From a bacterium (GTDB taxonomy: Bacteria; Oederibacteriota; CAKKQC01): a DNA stretch of 64,000 nucleotides. Below the pieces are notes generated by a model. The model saw only the letters and a list, made by a program, of their open reading frames with translations. It searched no databases and was not told the DNA's origin. The stretch lies in NCBI GenBank assembly GCA_919901855.1, contig CAKKQC010000007.1, positions 1 through 64,000 of the forward strand, given 5' to 3'. The translations under genes and the position numbers were made by a program. Positions 16,376 to 24,307 of this stretch are shown here, piece after piece (position 1 is the first letter of the stretch; the number at the start of each line of letters is the position of its first letter).

Positions 16376-17456
16376 CGGAGTGGCCACCGACCTCGAGATA
16401 TTCCGGGACACGGTCGCCCACCGGCGGCCGTCCCGGGTGCTCTACCACTTCGACTGCACGCCGGACCTCAACCGGCGGATGAAGGACCACGTCGGCGGCG
16501 ACGGGGACTGGTTCACGCACTACGGCTGCTTCGGCTACCGGTCCCTGTGGCCCAAGCGTCCTGCGGCCCTCGCGCCCCTCGACTTCGCGCCCTACTGGAA
16601 GGACGAGCCGCTCCCGCCCGGGTCCTGGGTCAACCACCTCGGCGTGCTCGAGGTGCCCGGGAGCCAGTACCACTTCACCGCGTACGTCTCGCCCCTGCGG
16701 CGCGCGTCCACGCTCGCCGAGATCGACTCGTACCCCATCGATAACGTGAGCACGTTCGACACGAGCTGGTGGGCGGACGAGGTGAAGAGGGCCCACGCGG
16801 CGGGGCGTCCCGCCGGGCTCTTCGTCGGCCACATGTACGAGAACTCCTGGCAGATCCGCGGGTACGAGCCGTTCCTCGAGGACATGATCGAGCGGCCGGC
16901 CTGGGCGCACTCGCTCCTCGAGCGGTTCTTCCGCAACAACCTGCACCAGGCGGTCGAGGCGGCGAAGGCGGGCGCGGACCTGATCCAGTGCGGCGACGAC
17001 GTGGCCAACCAGCGGAACATGATGTTCAGTGTTCCCATGTGGCGCGACTTCATCCTGTCCCGCTGGGCCCAGGTGTGGAAGGCGGCGAAGGCCGTCAAGC
17101 CCGACGTCGCGATCCATTACCACAGCGACGGGAACGTCATGGCGATCATCCCCGAGATGGTCGATGCCGGGCTGAATATTCTCAACCCGGTCCAGCCCGA
17201 GTGCGTGGACACGGACGAGATCCACCGTATGTGGGGGACGCGCCTCTCCTTCGACGGGTGCCTGGGCACCCAGACAACGATGCCGTTCGGGACGCCCGCC
17301 GACGTGCGGACGCGGGTCAGGGAGTGCGTCGACAAGTACGGGCGGAACGGCGGGCTCATTCTCAGCCCCACGCACGTGCTCGAGCCCGAGGTGCCCATCG
17401 CCAACATCGAGGCGTTCGTGCAGGCGTGCCGGGACTTCGGGCCCCCGGGGAAGTGA
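16362..17456 (+). CDS. Uroporphyrinogen decarboxylase-like (URO-D/MtaA superfamily) protein
   Basis: A 364-residue protein from TTG 16362, supported by GGAGGTG just upstream; GTG 16380 is an alternative. It overlaps the end of the GH2 gene by 14 nt. The URO-D barrel is indicated by RVLYHFDCTPDLNRRM, LIQCGDDVANQRNMMFS, IHYHSDGNVMAIIPEMVDAG, LNPVQPECVD and the ending LSPTHVLEPEVPIANIEAFV. These proteins are common in glycan loci of PVC-type bacteria but do not act in haem synthesis there; some superfamily members move methyl groups. Being last-to-first overlapped with a hydrolase gene argues for a role in sugar or methoxyl metabolism. The reaction is unknown. Confidence 0.75.
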   Translation: MPSGSGVATDLEIFRDTVAHRRPSRVLYHFDCTPDLNRRMKDHVGGDGDWFTHYGCFGYRSLWPKRPAALAPLDFAPYWKDEPLPPGSWVNHLGVLEVPGSQYHFTAYVSPLRRASTLAEIDSYPIDNVSTFDTSWWADEVKRAHAAGRPAGLFVGHMYENSWQIRGYEPFLEDMIERPAWAHSLLERFFRNNLHQAVEAAKAGADLIQCGDDVANQRNMMFSVPMWRDFILSRWAQVWKAAKAVKPDVAIHYHSDGNVMAIIPEMVDAGLNILNPVQPECVDTDEIHRMWGTRLSFDGCLGTQTTMPFGTPADVRTRVRECVDKYGRNGGLILSPTHVLEPEVPIANIEAFVQACRDFGPPGK

Positions 17457-17466
17457 CCGCCGGAGG

Positions 17467-18483
17467 GTGAGCTACCGGATCGGGATCGATGCCCTGCACC
17501 TGAAACCCACCCCGCGACTGGCGCACACCGAGTACTGCTCCAACCACGCCCTCATGCAGGCCGTCGAGCGGGAGACGGGGAAGCCGTTCAACGAGGCGTG
17601 GGAGCTCGACTATTTCTGGTACACGAACGACGGCCCGGTGGAGTGGGCGACGCGGGGCCGCACTACCGACATGGGCCACGGCGAGTTCGAGGACGGTGGC
17701 CGCGACCGGCGCGACCCCAAGCCGAGCCCATTCCGGGACGTGGAGGAGGTCTGGGCGTTCGACGCTGTGGCCGAGTACGGGCTGCCGGATCTGGACGAGC
17801 TCGTCGCGTACTACGAGCGGGAATACGCGGCGCTGAAGAAGGCGGGCGACTGGGTTGCCCCCGGCGGCTACTACAAGACCCTGGTCTCGGGCGCGATCGA
17901 GGCGTTCGGCTGGGACCGGATCCTCGAGGCCGCCGTGGACCAGCAGAAATTCGACAAGGTCCTGGACTCGTTCTTCCGGCTGTCCATGCACCACGCCCGC
18001 GCGTGGGCGAAGACGTCGATCGAGGTCTTCAACTGCCACGACGACTTCGTCTGGGCCGGGGGCTCCTGGATCAACCCGGACTTCACCCGCGGCGCGATCA
18101 TCCCCCGATACCGGGAGCTCTGGAAGATTCTCCACGATGCGGGGAAGCTCGTGGTCTTCACCTCCGACGGCGACTACACGAAGTTCGTGGACGACGTCGT
18201 CGCCGCGGGGGCGCAGGGGCTCACGTTCGAGCCGCTGACGTCGTTCGACGAGGTGGTGAAGCGGCACGCCGGGAGCATCGCGATCATGGGATCCAAGGTC
18301 GACACCCAGGCGCTCACGATGGGGCCCATCTCCAGGATCGAGGCGCAGGTGGACGCCACGCTCGCGCTGGTGCGGGGCCGCCCCGGGGTCTTTGTCGCCG
18401 TCGGGAGCCACATTCCCAGCAACGTCCCCGTCGAAAACGCCCTCGCCTACTTCGCCCGCCTCCGGGCGGGGTGGTTCCGCTAG
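17467..18483 (+). CDS. Second uroporphyrinogen decarboxylase-like protein
   Basis: A 338-residue protein, GTG 17467, starting 10 nt after the previous gene. It shares the general URO-D layout with its neighbour (VFNCHDDFVWAGGSWINPD, YRELWKILHDAGKLVVFTSDGDYTKFVDDVVAAGAQGL is the equivalent of the substrate-side loop) but is divergent in sequence, so it is not a recent duplicate. The end AVGSHIPSNVPVENALAY matches the family's final helix. The two may form a heteromer or act in sequence. The ribosome site is weak, which suggests translational coupling. Confidence 0.65.
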   Translation: MSYRIGIDALHLKPTPRLAHTEYCSNHALMQAVERETGKPFNEAWELDYFWYTNDGPVEWATRGRTTDMGHGEFEDGGRDRRDPKPSPFRDVEEVWAFDAVAEYGLPDLDELVAYYEREYAALKKAGDWVAPGGYYKTLVSGAIEAFGWDRILEAAVDQQKFDKVLDSFFRLSMHHARAWAKTSIEVFNCHDDFVWAGGSWINPDFTRGAIIPRYRELWKILHDAGKLVVFTSDGDYTKFVDDVVAAGAQGLTFEPLTSFDEVVKRHAGSIAIMGSKVDTQALTMGPISRIEAQVDATLALVRGRPGVFVAVGSHIPSNVPVENALAYFARLRAGWFR

Positions 18484-18486
18484 CGC

Positions 18487-18570
18487 TCAGCTGGTCTTAG
18501 TGCGGGTGTATCGAGCGAAGGAGCCCAGCGAGTGCACCCGTCCGGCCGCCGCGTCGGCCAAGCCCACAAC
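18487..18570 (-). pseudogene. Remnant of an antitoxin 3' end
   Basis: On the minus strand the last codons read GLADAAAGRVHSLGSFARY, nearly the same as GLADAAAGRVRSLGSFARY at the end of the intact antitoxin at 22595-22888. At DNA level about 60 bp are close to 90% alike by eye. Upstream of this the similarity stops, so only the C-terminal quarter survives. Confidence 0.7.
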
Positions 18571-18588
18571 CACATGACGCAACGGGTG

Positions 18589-18594
18589 TATAGT
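18589..18594 (+). promoter_or_regulatory. -10 box of the GNAT gene
   Basis: TATAGT, 9 nt before ATG 18604; the transcript would be leaderless or nearly so. Confidence 0.5.
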
Positions 18595-18603
18595 CGAGCC
18601 GCG

Positions 18604-19134
18604 ATGAAGATACTGACTCCTATCCGCACCGGAAGACTCGTGATCCGCGAGTTCCGGGAGGACGACTGGGGGCCTTTTCACGCCCTCATCAGCGATCCGT
18701 CGCTGGTGGAGCGAAGAGAAGAACTGTCCGCCGAGGATGCCGCCCGGAAGCGTATCCAGGAGGTCGTTTCGGCGCAGGAGAGCCCATCGAGGTGCAGCTA
18801 CGAGCTGGCGATCTGCATGGCGGAGTCGGGGGAGTTCATCGGCGAGGCCGACCTTGGCTTCATGCCCGGCGGTAATGAGGCCGAAATCGGGATCGTCCTG
18901 TCCCGTACGGTTCGCGGCGCAGGTTTGGGCACCGAGACCTGCCGGGCGCTCATCGATCTGGCATGGGGAACGTTCGGGATCCGGCGGGTGGTCGGGTATT
19001 GCGATCGGGTGAATGCGCCGTCACGCCGGATGATGGAGAAGGCGGGGATGCACCTCGAGGACGAGCGCAAGGTCTATGACGAGCGACAGCAACGCTGGCG
19101 TGATGCGTGCATCTATGCGTTCGAACGAGGATAG
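18604..19134 (+). CDS. GNAT N-acetyltransferase, RimJ/RimL-like
   Basis: A 176-residue acetyl-CoA-dependent N-acetyltransferase. The opening TPIRTGRLVIREFREDDW is the family's standard N-terminus. Strand beta-4 (EAEIGIVLSRTVRGAGLGTETCRALI) holds the pyrophosphate-binding R/Q-x-x-G-x-G/A loop as RGAGLG, and RVVGYCDRVNAPSRRMMEKAGM is the usual C-terminal motif. The acceptor amine is not predictable. The gene sits between two remnants: an antitoxin tail on one side and a GH30 fragment on the other. This suggests that it replaced DNA that once joined them. Confidence 0.85.
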   Translation: MKILTPIRTGRLVIREFREDDWGPFHALISDPSLVERREELSAEDAARKRIQEVVSAQESPSRCSYELAICMAESGEFIGEADLGFMPGGNEAEIGIVLSRTVRGAGLGTETCRALIDLAWGTFGIRRVVGYCDRVNAPSRRMMEKAGMHLEDERKVYDERQQRWRDACIYAFERG

Positions 19135-19140
19135 ACCAGC

Positions 19141-19195
19141 CGACCGCGTTGCCGCACCAAGGGCCGGCGAGGCCGAGCCGCAACGCGCCCCGCAA
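19141..19195 (-). pseudogene. Short remnant of a GH30 gene
   Basis: Minus-strand reading gives LRLGLAGPWCGNAVG, matching VRLGLTGHWCGNAVA of the intact GH30 enzyme (coding DNA near 23125-23180). The DNA alignment has 19 identical bases followed by about 60-70% identity over the next 30. No surrounding GH30 sequence remains. Confidence 0.5.
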
Positions 19196-19206
19196 CCGCC
19201 GGGCGC

Positions 19207-19488
19207 CTACCTCAATCCCCTGAAGACCTTGCGCTGGGCGGACTTGGGGAACACGGCGATGACCTCCACCTTCGTGTGTTGCCAGCGAAAGAGGATCCGA
19301 AACCTTCCGGCATCGGCTTGCAGGGGCCGGCCAGGAAGGGTCGCGATCGGCTTGATCTCGCCGGGGAACGTTCTCAGGGCGATGCGCCCGGCGTCCTCCA
19401 GAACCCGCAGGGCATCCGCGTCGGACAGGTCATCGAGGTCCCGCTCGGCCCGGCGGGAGAGGACGAGGTTGGCGGGGAGGGAGTCCAC
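19207..19488 (-). CDS. RelE/ParE-family toxin
   Basis: A 93-residue toxin of the RelE/ParE superfamily: SRRAERDLDDLSDADALRVLED (first helices), ATLPGRPLQADAGRFRILFRWQ (central sheet with the basic/aromatic residues) and VIAVFPKSAQRKVFRG at the end. Members either cut mRNA on the ribosome or poison gyrase; the sequence alone does not decide. It lies 12 nt downstream of its antitoxin on the same strand, the normal order for this class. Confidence 0.8.
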   Translation of the reverse strand: MDSLPANLVLSRRAERDLDDLSDADALRVLEDAGRIALRTFPGEIKPIATLPGRPLQADAGRFRILFRWQHTKVEVIAVFPKSAQRKVFRGLR

Positions 19489-19500
19489 GGGGACGGGGCG

Positions 19501-19788
19501 TTAGGCGCGCTTCGGGCGCGGGCCGCGCTTCGTGCCGAACCGCCGGGCCGCGTAGTCGCGTGCCGAGATCGTCCGTCCGGCCGCCAGGTCACGCAGGCCC
19601 TCCAGGACCGCTTCACGCACCACGGTGCTCCGTTCGAAGAGCATCCGGTCGAGCTGTTCCTCGTCGGTGGACAGCAAGGTGGCCGCCGGCTTACCGTGGC
19701 GGGTGACGACGACGGCCTCGCCGCGGCCGACCTCGGCGAGAACGGCGTTCAGCTTGTTCTTCAGTTCGACCGTGTTGACGAAGCGCAT
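19501..19788 (-). CDS. Phd/YefM-family antitoxin
   Basis: A 95-residue antitoxin from ATG 19788 (MRFVNTVELKNKLNAVLAEV), chosen because GGGAGGTC lies 7 nt upstream; an in-frame ATG at 19806 lacks such a site. The N-terminal half is the Phd/YefM DNA-binding fold (GRGEAVVVTRHGKPAATLLS). The C-terminal part (LLFERST-like helix, ending RRFGTKRGPRPKRA) would bind and neutralise the toxin. The pair should repress its own promoter at 19836-19865. Confidence 0.82.
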   Translation of the reverse strand: MRFVNTVELKNKLNAVLAEVGRGEAVVVTRHGKPAATLLSTDEEQLDRMLFERSTVVREAVLEGLRDLAAGRTISARDYAARRFGTKRGPRPKRA

Positions 19789-19812
19789 GTCAGACCTCCC
19801 GGCCATGCCGTT

Positions 19813-19865
19813 ACAGGGGGCTTTTCACCCCCCTGATTGTAGCTCTGATGGTCGAGGCAGGTCAA
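19813..19865 (-). promoter_or_regulatory. Promoter and probable operator of the Phd/RelE-like module
   Basis: On the minus strand: TTGACC (19865-19860), 18-nt spacer, TACAAT (19841-19836). Just downstream is a near-palindrome CAGGGGGNNNNNNACCCCCCTG-type repeat (about 19813-19834), well placed as the operator for autorepression. Confidence 0.55.
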
Positions 19866-19920
19866 CCGCCGCGCACGCCCAGGCGTACTTGGCCCGCCTC
19901 CGCCCGGGATGGGGAGTGAG

Positions 19921-22248
19921 CTAGCGGACGAGGAGGCCTGCCCGGTCGATGTAGATCGACCCAAAGACGGGCTGGTTCGCCTCGAGCAGGATCAAGATGG
20001 TGCCCGTGTCCGAGACCGCCTTCACATGCTCGGGCTTGGTCAACGGGACTGTGACGGTCTTCCACTTGCCGGCGTCCGTCAGGGGCGCGGAGCCGAGCAC
20101 CATCCACCAGTTCTTCGGGCTCTGCATGACGACCGTGACGCGCACCTTGGGGTCGGTGCACCGGAAAACGTCGCCGGTCCTGATGTCGAAGAACGCGCCC
20201 CGGATGTTCTCCTTCTTGAGCTTCTCGCGGCCAGGGAACCGGTCGATGACCACGAGCTCCCGCTTCTTGCTGGCCGACGGGTTGTCGCCTTCGAGTTCTA
20301 CCCGGAGCACGCGCTGGTTCGGCCGGATGCCGGGGTCGCTGGTCAGCTTCCACTGGCTCCGCACGCCCGTGGGCGTCTCGTCCTCGAACTCCCAGAAGAC
20401 CACGGGGCGGGGGACCGAGGCGACGAAGTCGAGCGTGGCCCGCGCGACTTGGCCCGCCGCCCGGACTTCGACCCCGACCGTTCCGGGCCGGGAGGCCGTG
20501 ATCAGGAACCGCCCCGCGCTCTCGGCCAGCCGGACGGTCCGGCGGTCGGCTTTCGCCGGCCCCGTGATCTTCAGCGTGGCGTCCGCCAGCGCGCCCGGCC
20601 AGGGGGTCCGGGCGGCGCCGTTGTACGCCAGGACCCAGCCTTCCACCGGCGTGTCGGCGTACGTCGTGGCCGACGGCACCCAGATCTCGAGCCGGGGCGC
20701 CGGGGCCGCCGGTTCGACGAGGGAGGGCGTACCGAGCGCGGCCAGCGTGCCCTTGGTCCGGGGCAGGCGCAGGACCGCGAGCGACGCCGGCGGAAGGGCC
20801 ACGGTCACGGACCGGCCGCCCACTACGACCTTCCGGATCCCGAACCCCGTACTCCACTCGACGGTCCTCGGCTTCTCCCACCCCGGCGCATCGTGGTTCC
20901 GGTCGAGCCACAGGTACTCGCGACGGCTGAAGGTCAGGATTTCGCCTTCGGCCCCGGCCTCGAATCCCTTGAGGGATACCGTGACCCGGGTCGGCTTCTC
21001 GTCGTCGCGGTTCGCCAGCATCACGGCCAGTCCCTCGTCCGTCCTCGTCGCGTAGGCGGTGACCGCCCCCGAGTTCCCGACGCGGCTCTCGACGAGCGTG
21101 TCGCCCATCGCGTGGCGCCAGAGCCAGAACGCGAACCAGGCGGGTGTCCGGATCGTCGGCGCGCCCTGGAGGATGGTGTCGAAGAGCTGGAAATGGGTCG
21201 AGAAGGCGACCCCGTTCCGGAACATCTCGCCGAGCCAGAGGGCGTGCATGAGCGCGCCCCGGGTGTCCGGGAAGTGCAGGTTCCACTCCGAGTACCCGAT
21301 CTCGATCTTGCCGGCGCGGTCCGGCTGGTACTTCCGGATAAGTTCCCTCACCGGCGATACCTCGCGCTCGACCGTCGCCGTCTTGGCGAAGAGCTCCTCC
21401 GTCGTCTCGGCCCCGTTCACGGGGTAGGTGTGGATCGAGAGGAAGTCCACGAGTGGCCCGCACCGCTTGAGGACGTCCTCCATCCAGTCCATGCACCCGA
21501 CCTTGATGGCGGGGTCGACGGCCTTCATCGCGGTCGCGAACTCCTCGTACCGGCGGGAGTAGATTTCGCCGTTCAACCGCGAGCCGTCCGGGAGCTGGTT
21601 GCCGCTCTCCCAGCTTCCCCCCAGCTCGTTGCCGATCTCCCAGTACCGGACTTTGTATCCCGACTTGGCGGCCCACCGTACCCACTCGGCCGCGTCCCGG
21701 GGCGTGCCCTGTCCGGCGTTCACGATCACGAACGCCTCGGACCCGACCCCGGCGGTCCAGTCGTGCAGATACTTGACGTCCGTGTGGCCGTGCCACTTGT
21801 CGAACTTGTTTCCATGCGAGGCCTTGAAGCCGGGAGCGTAGGCGGAGTAATCCACCTTCCAGACGCCGAACGGGGCGGACCACGAGGACCAGGGGGTGGA
21901 CGAGAACCTGGACATATCCAACTCGTTCCCGGGGGTCTTCCGGACCCCGTTCCCGTTCCACCAGAGCTCGTCGCCCCAGCTTCCGCCCGGGAGCCGGATC
22001 AGGGTTGGACCCAGCTCCCGGGTCCACGCCCTCACGTCCTTGTCTTCGTACCGTTCGGGTCCCCACCACGCCGCGATGTTGTCCCCGACCAGCAGCCGCC
22101 GGTCCATGGTCCGGATATCGCGGTCGGCGAACACCTCGACGATCGCGGTGCCAGACGCCTTCTTCACGTCGCCCGCGAGGGCAGGGGTTGGTGAGAGCGC
22201 GCCGGCCACGACTGCGGCCATGCAAAAGGAGAGGGACATCCTACTCAT
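19921..22248 (-). CDS. Secreted GH39/GH51-like hydrolase (clan GH-A)
   Basis: A 775-residue exported enzyme. ATG 22248 is supported by TATATT 9 nt upstream. Signal peptide: MSRMSLSFCMAAVVAG then a probable cleavage after ALA at residues 23-25. The barrel has LIRLPGGSWGDELWW, acid/base E208 in YWEIGNELGGSW, VDFLSIHTYPV and nucleophile E321 in IGYSEWNLHF. This is the pattern of arabinofuranosidases and xylosidases. The second half is beta-rich (VALPPASLAVLRLP, then a C-terminal jelly roll ending SIYIDRAGLLVR), likely carbohydrate-binding. It probably acts outside the cytoplasm on hemicellulose side chains. GH39 versus GH51 cannot be settled here. Confidence 0.75.
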   Translation of the reverse strand: MSRMSLSFCMAAVVAGALSPTPALAGDVKKASGTAIVEVFADRDIRTMDRRLLVGDNIAAWWGPERYEDKDVRAWTRELGPTLIRLPGGSWGDELWWNGNGVRKTPGNELDMSRFSSTPWSSWSAPFGVWKVDYSAYAPGFKASHGNKFDKWHGHTDVKYLHDWTAGVGSEAFVIVNAGQGTPRDAAEWVRWAAKSGYKVRYWEIGNELGGSWESGNQLPDGSRLNGEIYSRRYEEFATAMKAVDPAIKVGCMDWMEDVLKRCGPLVDFLSIHTYPVNGAETTEELFAKTATVEREVSPVRELIRKYQPDRAGKIEIGYSEWNLHFPDTRGALMHALWLGEMFRNGVAFSTHFQLFDTILQGAPTIRTPAWFAFWLWRHAMGDTLVESRVGNSGAVTAYATRTDEGLAVMLANRDDEKPTRVTVSLKGFEAGAEGEILTFSRREYLWLDRNHDAPGWEKPRTVEWSTGFGIRKVVVGGRSVTVALPPASLAVLRLPRTKGTLAALGTPSLVEPAAPAPRLEIWVPSATTYADTPVEGWVLAYNGAARTPWPGALADATLKITGPAKADRRTVRLAESAGRFLITASRPGTVGVEVRAAGQVARATLDFVASVPRPVVFWEFEDETPTGVRSQWKLTSDPGIRPNQRVLRVELEGDNPSASKKRELVVIDRFPGREKLKKENIRGAFFDIRTGDVFRCTDPKVRVTVVMQSPKNWWMVLGSAPLTDAGKWKTVTVPLTKPEHVKAVSDTGTILILLEANQPVFGSIYIDRAGLLVR

Positions 22249-22257
22249 CGATTCCCC

Positions 22258-22263
22258 AATATA
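22258..22263 (-). promoter_or_regulatory. -10 box of a leaderless promoter
   Basis: TATATT on the minus strand, 9 nt before ATG 22248. Confidence 0.45.
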
Positions 22264-22297
22264 CCTCTCCTGGACCACCAGGAAAGGCATTGCTGAC

Positions 22298-22594
22298 TCA
22301 GGGGTGCGGTGTGATCGCCACGATCGTGATCTCGCCCTTGCGGGGGCCGTAATACCAGAAGATGCGATAGGCCGCGGGAGTGCGGTGCTCGGCGTAGGCC
22401 TCGAAGACTTCCTCTCCTGCAGGTCCTGAGAGACTTCCGAACTTGTGGGTCTGAAGGCCGGGATGTCGCGGGTTCGACTCGAGGAGTCCCAGGGTCTTGC
22501 GGACCGCGGCGAGGCGCTTGGCGAGTCCCTTGTCACGATCGAGCTCCCGGAGATGGCCGGCCGCGTCCTCGGTGAAGAGGAGTCGAAAGGTCAA
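22298..22594 (-). CDS. RelE-superfamily toxin
   Basis: A 98-residue toxin-like protein: LLFTEDAAGHLRELDRD, a helical middle with KLGS-type KFGSLSGP, and a C-terminal sheet EVFEAYAEHRTPAAYRIFWYYGP then ITIVAITPHP. The Arg-Ile-x-Trp segment and the final histidine fit the RelE/HigB-like fold. It directly abuts the antitoxin gene (stop and start are adjacent), so the two are translated from one message. Target unknown. Confidence 0.75.
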   Translation of the reverse strand: MTFRLLFTEDAAGHLRELDRDKGLAKRLAAVRKTLGLLESNPRHPGLQTHKFGSLSGPAGEEVFEAYAEHRTPAAYRIFWYYGPRKGEITIVAITPHP

Positions 22595-22888
22595 TCAGTC
22601 CTCGATAGACGAGTTGGCGTACCTCGCGAAGGAGCCCAGCGAGCGCACTCGTCCGGCCGCCGCGTCGGCCAGGCCCCGGAGCACCCGGCCATGGGCTTCC
22701 TTGTTGTTGAACAGCCAACGCTCGCGCGCTGGGATCTCGGCAAAGGGCTCCAGCACCAGCCGCCCTTCGGCGTCGGCACGCACGATGTAGCTGCTGACGC
22801 CTTCCGCGAGCTTGCCGAGCGTGATCCGGCCCTTGCTGTCGGGCCTGACGCGGCCGAGGTTCCGGTATGGCTTCACGGCTGATGGCAT
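22595..22888 (-). CDS. Antitoxin partner of the RelE-like toxin
   Basis: A 97-residue protein starting MPSAVKPYRNLGRVRPDSKGRITLGKLAEG. The PDSKGRITLG segment resembles the AbrB/SpoVT beta-hairpin DNA-binding motif. The central part (YIVRADAEGRLVLEPFAEIPARERWL) is a sheet-helix region and the C-terminal helix (GRVLRGLADAAAGRVRSLGSF) should bind the toxin. A degenerate copy of this C-terminus lies at 18487-18570. A promoter and operator-like repeats lie just upstream. Confidence 0.75.
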   Translation of the reverse strand: MPSAVKPYRNLGRVRPDSKGRITLGKLAEGVSSYIVRADAEGRLVLEPFAEIPARERWLFNNKEAHGRVLRGLADAAAGRVRSLGSFARYANSSIED

Positions 22889-22914
22889 GGTGTTCTTCCT
22901 TCCTCGTGCTCAGA

Positions 22915-22955
22915 ATATCCTGGAAGTGGGATATACGTCAAGTGGGATATCCCAC
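22915..22955 (-). promoter_or_regulatory. Promoter and operator repeats of the second toxin-antitoxin module
   Basis: Plus-strand AAGTGGGATAT occurs twice, at 22924-22934 and 22940-22950 (16 bp apart, about one and a half helical turns). The second copy is part of a perfect palindrome GTGGGATATCCCAC (22942-22955). On the minus strand TTGACG (22941-22936) and GATATT (22920-22915) form the -35/-10 with a slightly short spacer. The repeats overlap the promoter as expected for antitoxin autorepression. Confidence 0.6.
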
Positions 22956-22978
22956 CAACTCGACGTTCCGGCCCCCCG

Positions 22979-24283
22979 CTACCTCTCAATGCTGAGCGTG
23001 TGGACGGAACGCGGGGGAAGAGAAAGCTCCCAGCGAGCGCCGGGCAGGGCCACGGTCACGGTACGCTTATCCCACAACGGATTCGCGACCATGACGACCG
23101 TGGAGCCGTCGGGGTTCTCGAACGCGACCGCGTTGCCGCACCAGTGGCCGGTCAGTCCGAGCCGGACGGCGCCCGGCTGGACGAAGTGCGAGAAGTGCTT
23201 CATGACGAAGAACTCGGGGTTGAGCGTCGCCTTGCCCGTCTTGAGGTTCACGCACACCATCGAGTTCTGCTTCCATCCCCACGTCGACTCCCCGCCGTCC
23301 TGGAGGATCATGTTCCAGTACGTGTAGGCGGCGACGCCGTTCGAGAAGTAGTGCTGCATCAGGTTGAAGACGTAGAGGCCGTAGTCCCAGGTGTTCTTTC
23401 CTTCGCCGCACTCGTTCTCGGACTGGATCAGCTTGACCTCCGGCCAGGCTGCGTGCGTGCGCTGGATGATGGCCTTGCCCCACCACTGGAGCGCGACGCC
23501 GCGGATGTGCGTGAGCGCCCGGGGGTCGGTCAGGACGCCGAGGATGTATTGGTCGTAGTCGTCGACGTTCAGCGTGCCCAGCCAGACCTCGGTCTCGGGC
23601 GAGCGCTTCGCGAACAGGGGACCGAGGTAGTCGCGGATGAACTCCCGGAGCTCGTTCCCCGTCCAGAGGCACGAAGGGAACTTCTGGTCGGCCACGGGCT
23701 CGTTCTGGGGATGGATGGCGTGGATCGTGACGCCTTCCTTCCTGTATGCTTCCACGAACTTCAGGAAGTAGAGGGCATAGGCGTCGAGCACGCGCTTCTC
23801 CCACCGCACTTTCCCATAGTTGTACGCCTTCGGGAACTTGAGCCACGTGGGCGGGCTCCAGGGCGAGGCGAAGAGCTTGAGGTCGGGACGGCGGCGGACG
23901 GCCTCCTTGATGAAGGGCAGGATGACCTTCCGGTCGCGGTCGATCGAGAAGTGCTTCATCGCGTAGTCGCCGTCGTGCTCGTTGTGGCTGTACCACTGCG
24001 CGCCGAAGTCGGAGGAGCCGATCGGCATCCGGCAGTAGTTGAACGAGCACCCGCGCCCGGGCGTGAAGAGCTCGTCCAGGAGCCGCTTCCGCGCCGCCAG
24101 CTTCATGGCCTGGAGCGCGATGGCACCCAGTTCGTTGAAACACCCGCCGATCCCCTCGACGGTCTGGTGGCGGGTGCCCGAGAGGGAGATGTCCGAGTCG
24201 CCGCGTGCCGCCGCCGGGGTCCTCCGAACCCATCGCCGCTTCTCGTCCGACGAGATCCAGACCGCCTTGCGCGCTTCAGCCAT
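22979..24283 (-). CDS. GH30-family glycosidase
   Basis: A 434-residue clan GH-A enzyme of the GH30 (glucosylceramidase/beta-xylosidase/fucosidase) family. It contains VEGIGGCFNELGA near the start, FNYCRMPIGSSDF, ASPWSPPTWLK, acid/base E195 in HPQNEPVADQ, ALQWWGK, and nucleophile E289 in IQSENECGEG. The terminal beta-sandwich is short (VVMVANPLWDKRTVTVAL). There is no signal peptide, so it likely cuts imported oligosaccharides. GGAGG precedes ATG 24283. The exact substrate within GH30 cannot be told. Confidence 0.88.
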   Translation of the reverse strand: MAEARKAVWISSDEKRRWVRRTPAAARGDSDISLSGTRHQTVEGIGGCFNELGAIALQAMKLAARKRLLDELFTPGRGCSFNYCRMPIGSSDFGAQWYSHNEHDGDYAMKHFSIDRDRKVILPFIKEAVRRRPDLKLFASPWSPPTWLKFPKAYNYGKVRWEKRVLDAYALYFLKFVEAYRKEGVTIHAIHPQNEPVADQKFPSCLWTGNELREFIRDYLGPLFAKRSPETEVWLGTLNVDDYDQYILGVLTDPRALTHIRGVALQWWGKAIIQRTHAAWPEVKLIQSENECGEGKNTWDYGLYVFNLMQHYFSNGVAAYTYWNMILQDGGESTWGWKQNSMVCVNLKTGKATLNPEFFVMKHFSHFVQPGAVRLGLTGHWCGNAVAFENPDGSTVVMVANPLWDKRTVTVALPGARWELSLPPRSVHTLSIER

Positions 24284-24307
24284 GACGTTCGCCTCCTTGA
24301 TTCGTGG

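Noticed and set aside
16362-17456. Haem biosynthesis enzyme HemE
   Set aside because: The overall fold matches, but the sequence is divergent and the gene is embedded in a glycosidase operon; annotated only as URO-D-like.
18604-19134. GNAT protein as a TacT-type toxin
   Set aside because: No ribbon-helix-helix partner precedes it, and its motifs fit RimJ/RimL-like acetyltransferases.
22924-22955. CRISPR-like short repeats
   Set aside because: Only two 11-bp repeats overlapping a promoter, no spacers or cas genes; interpreted as operators.
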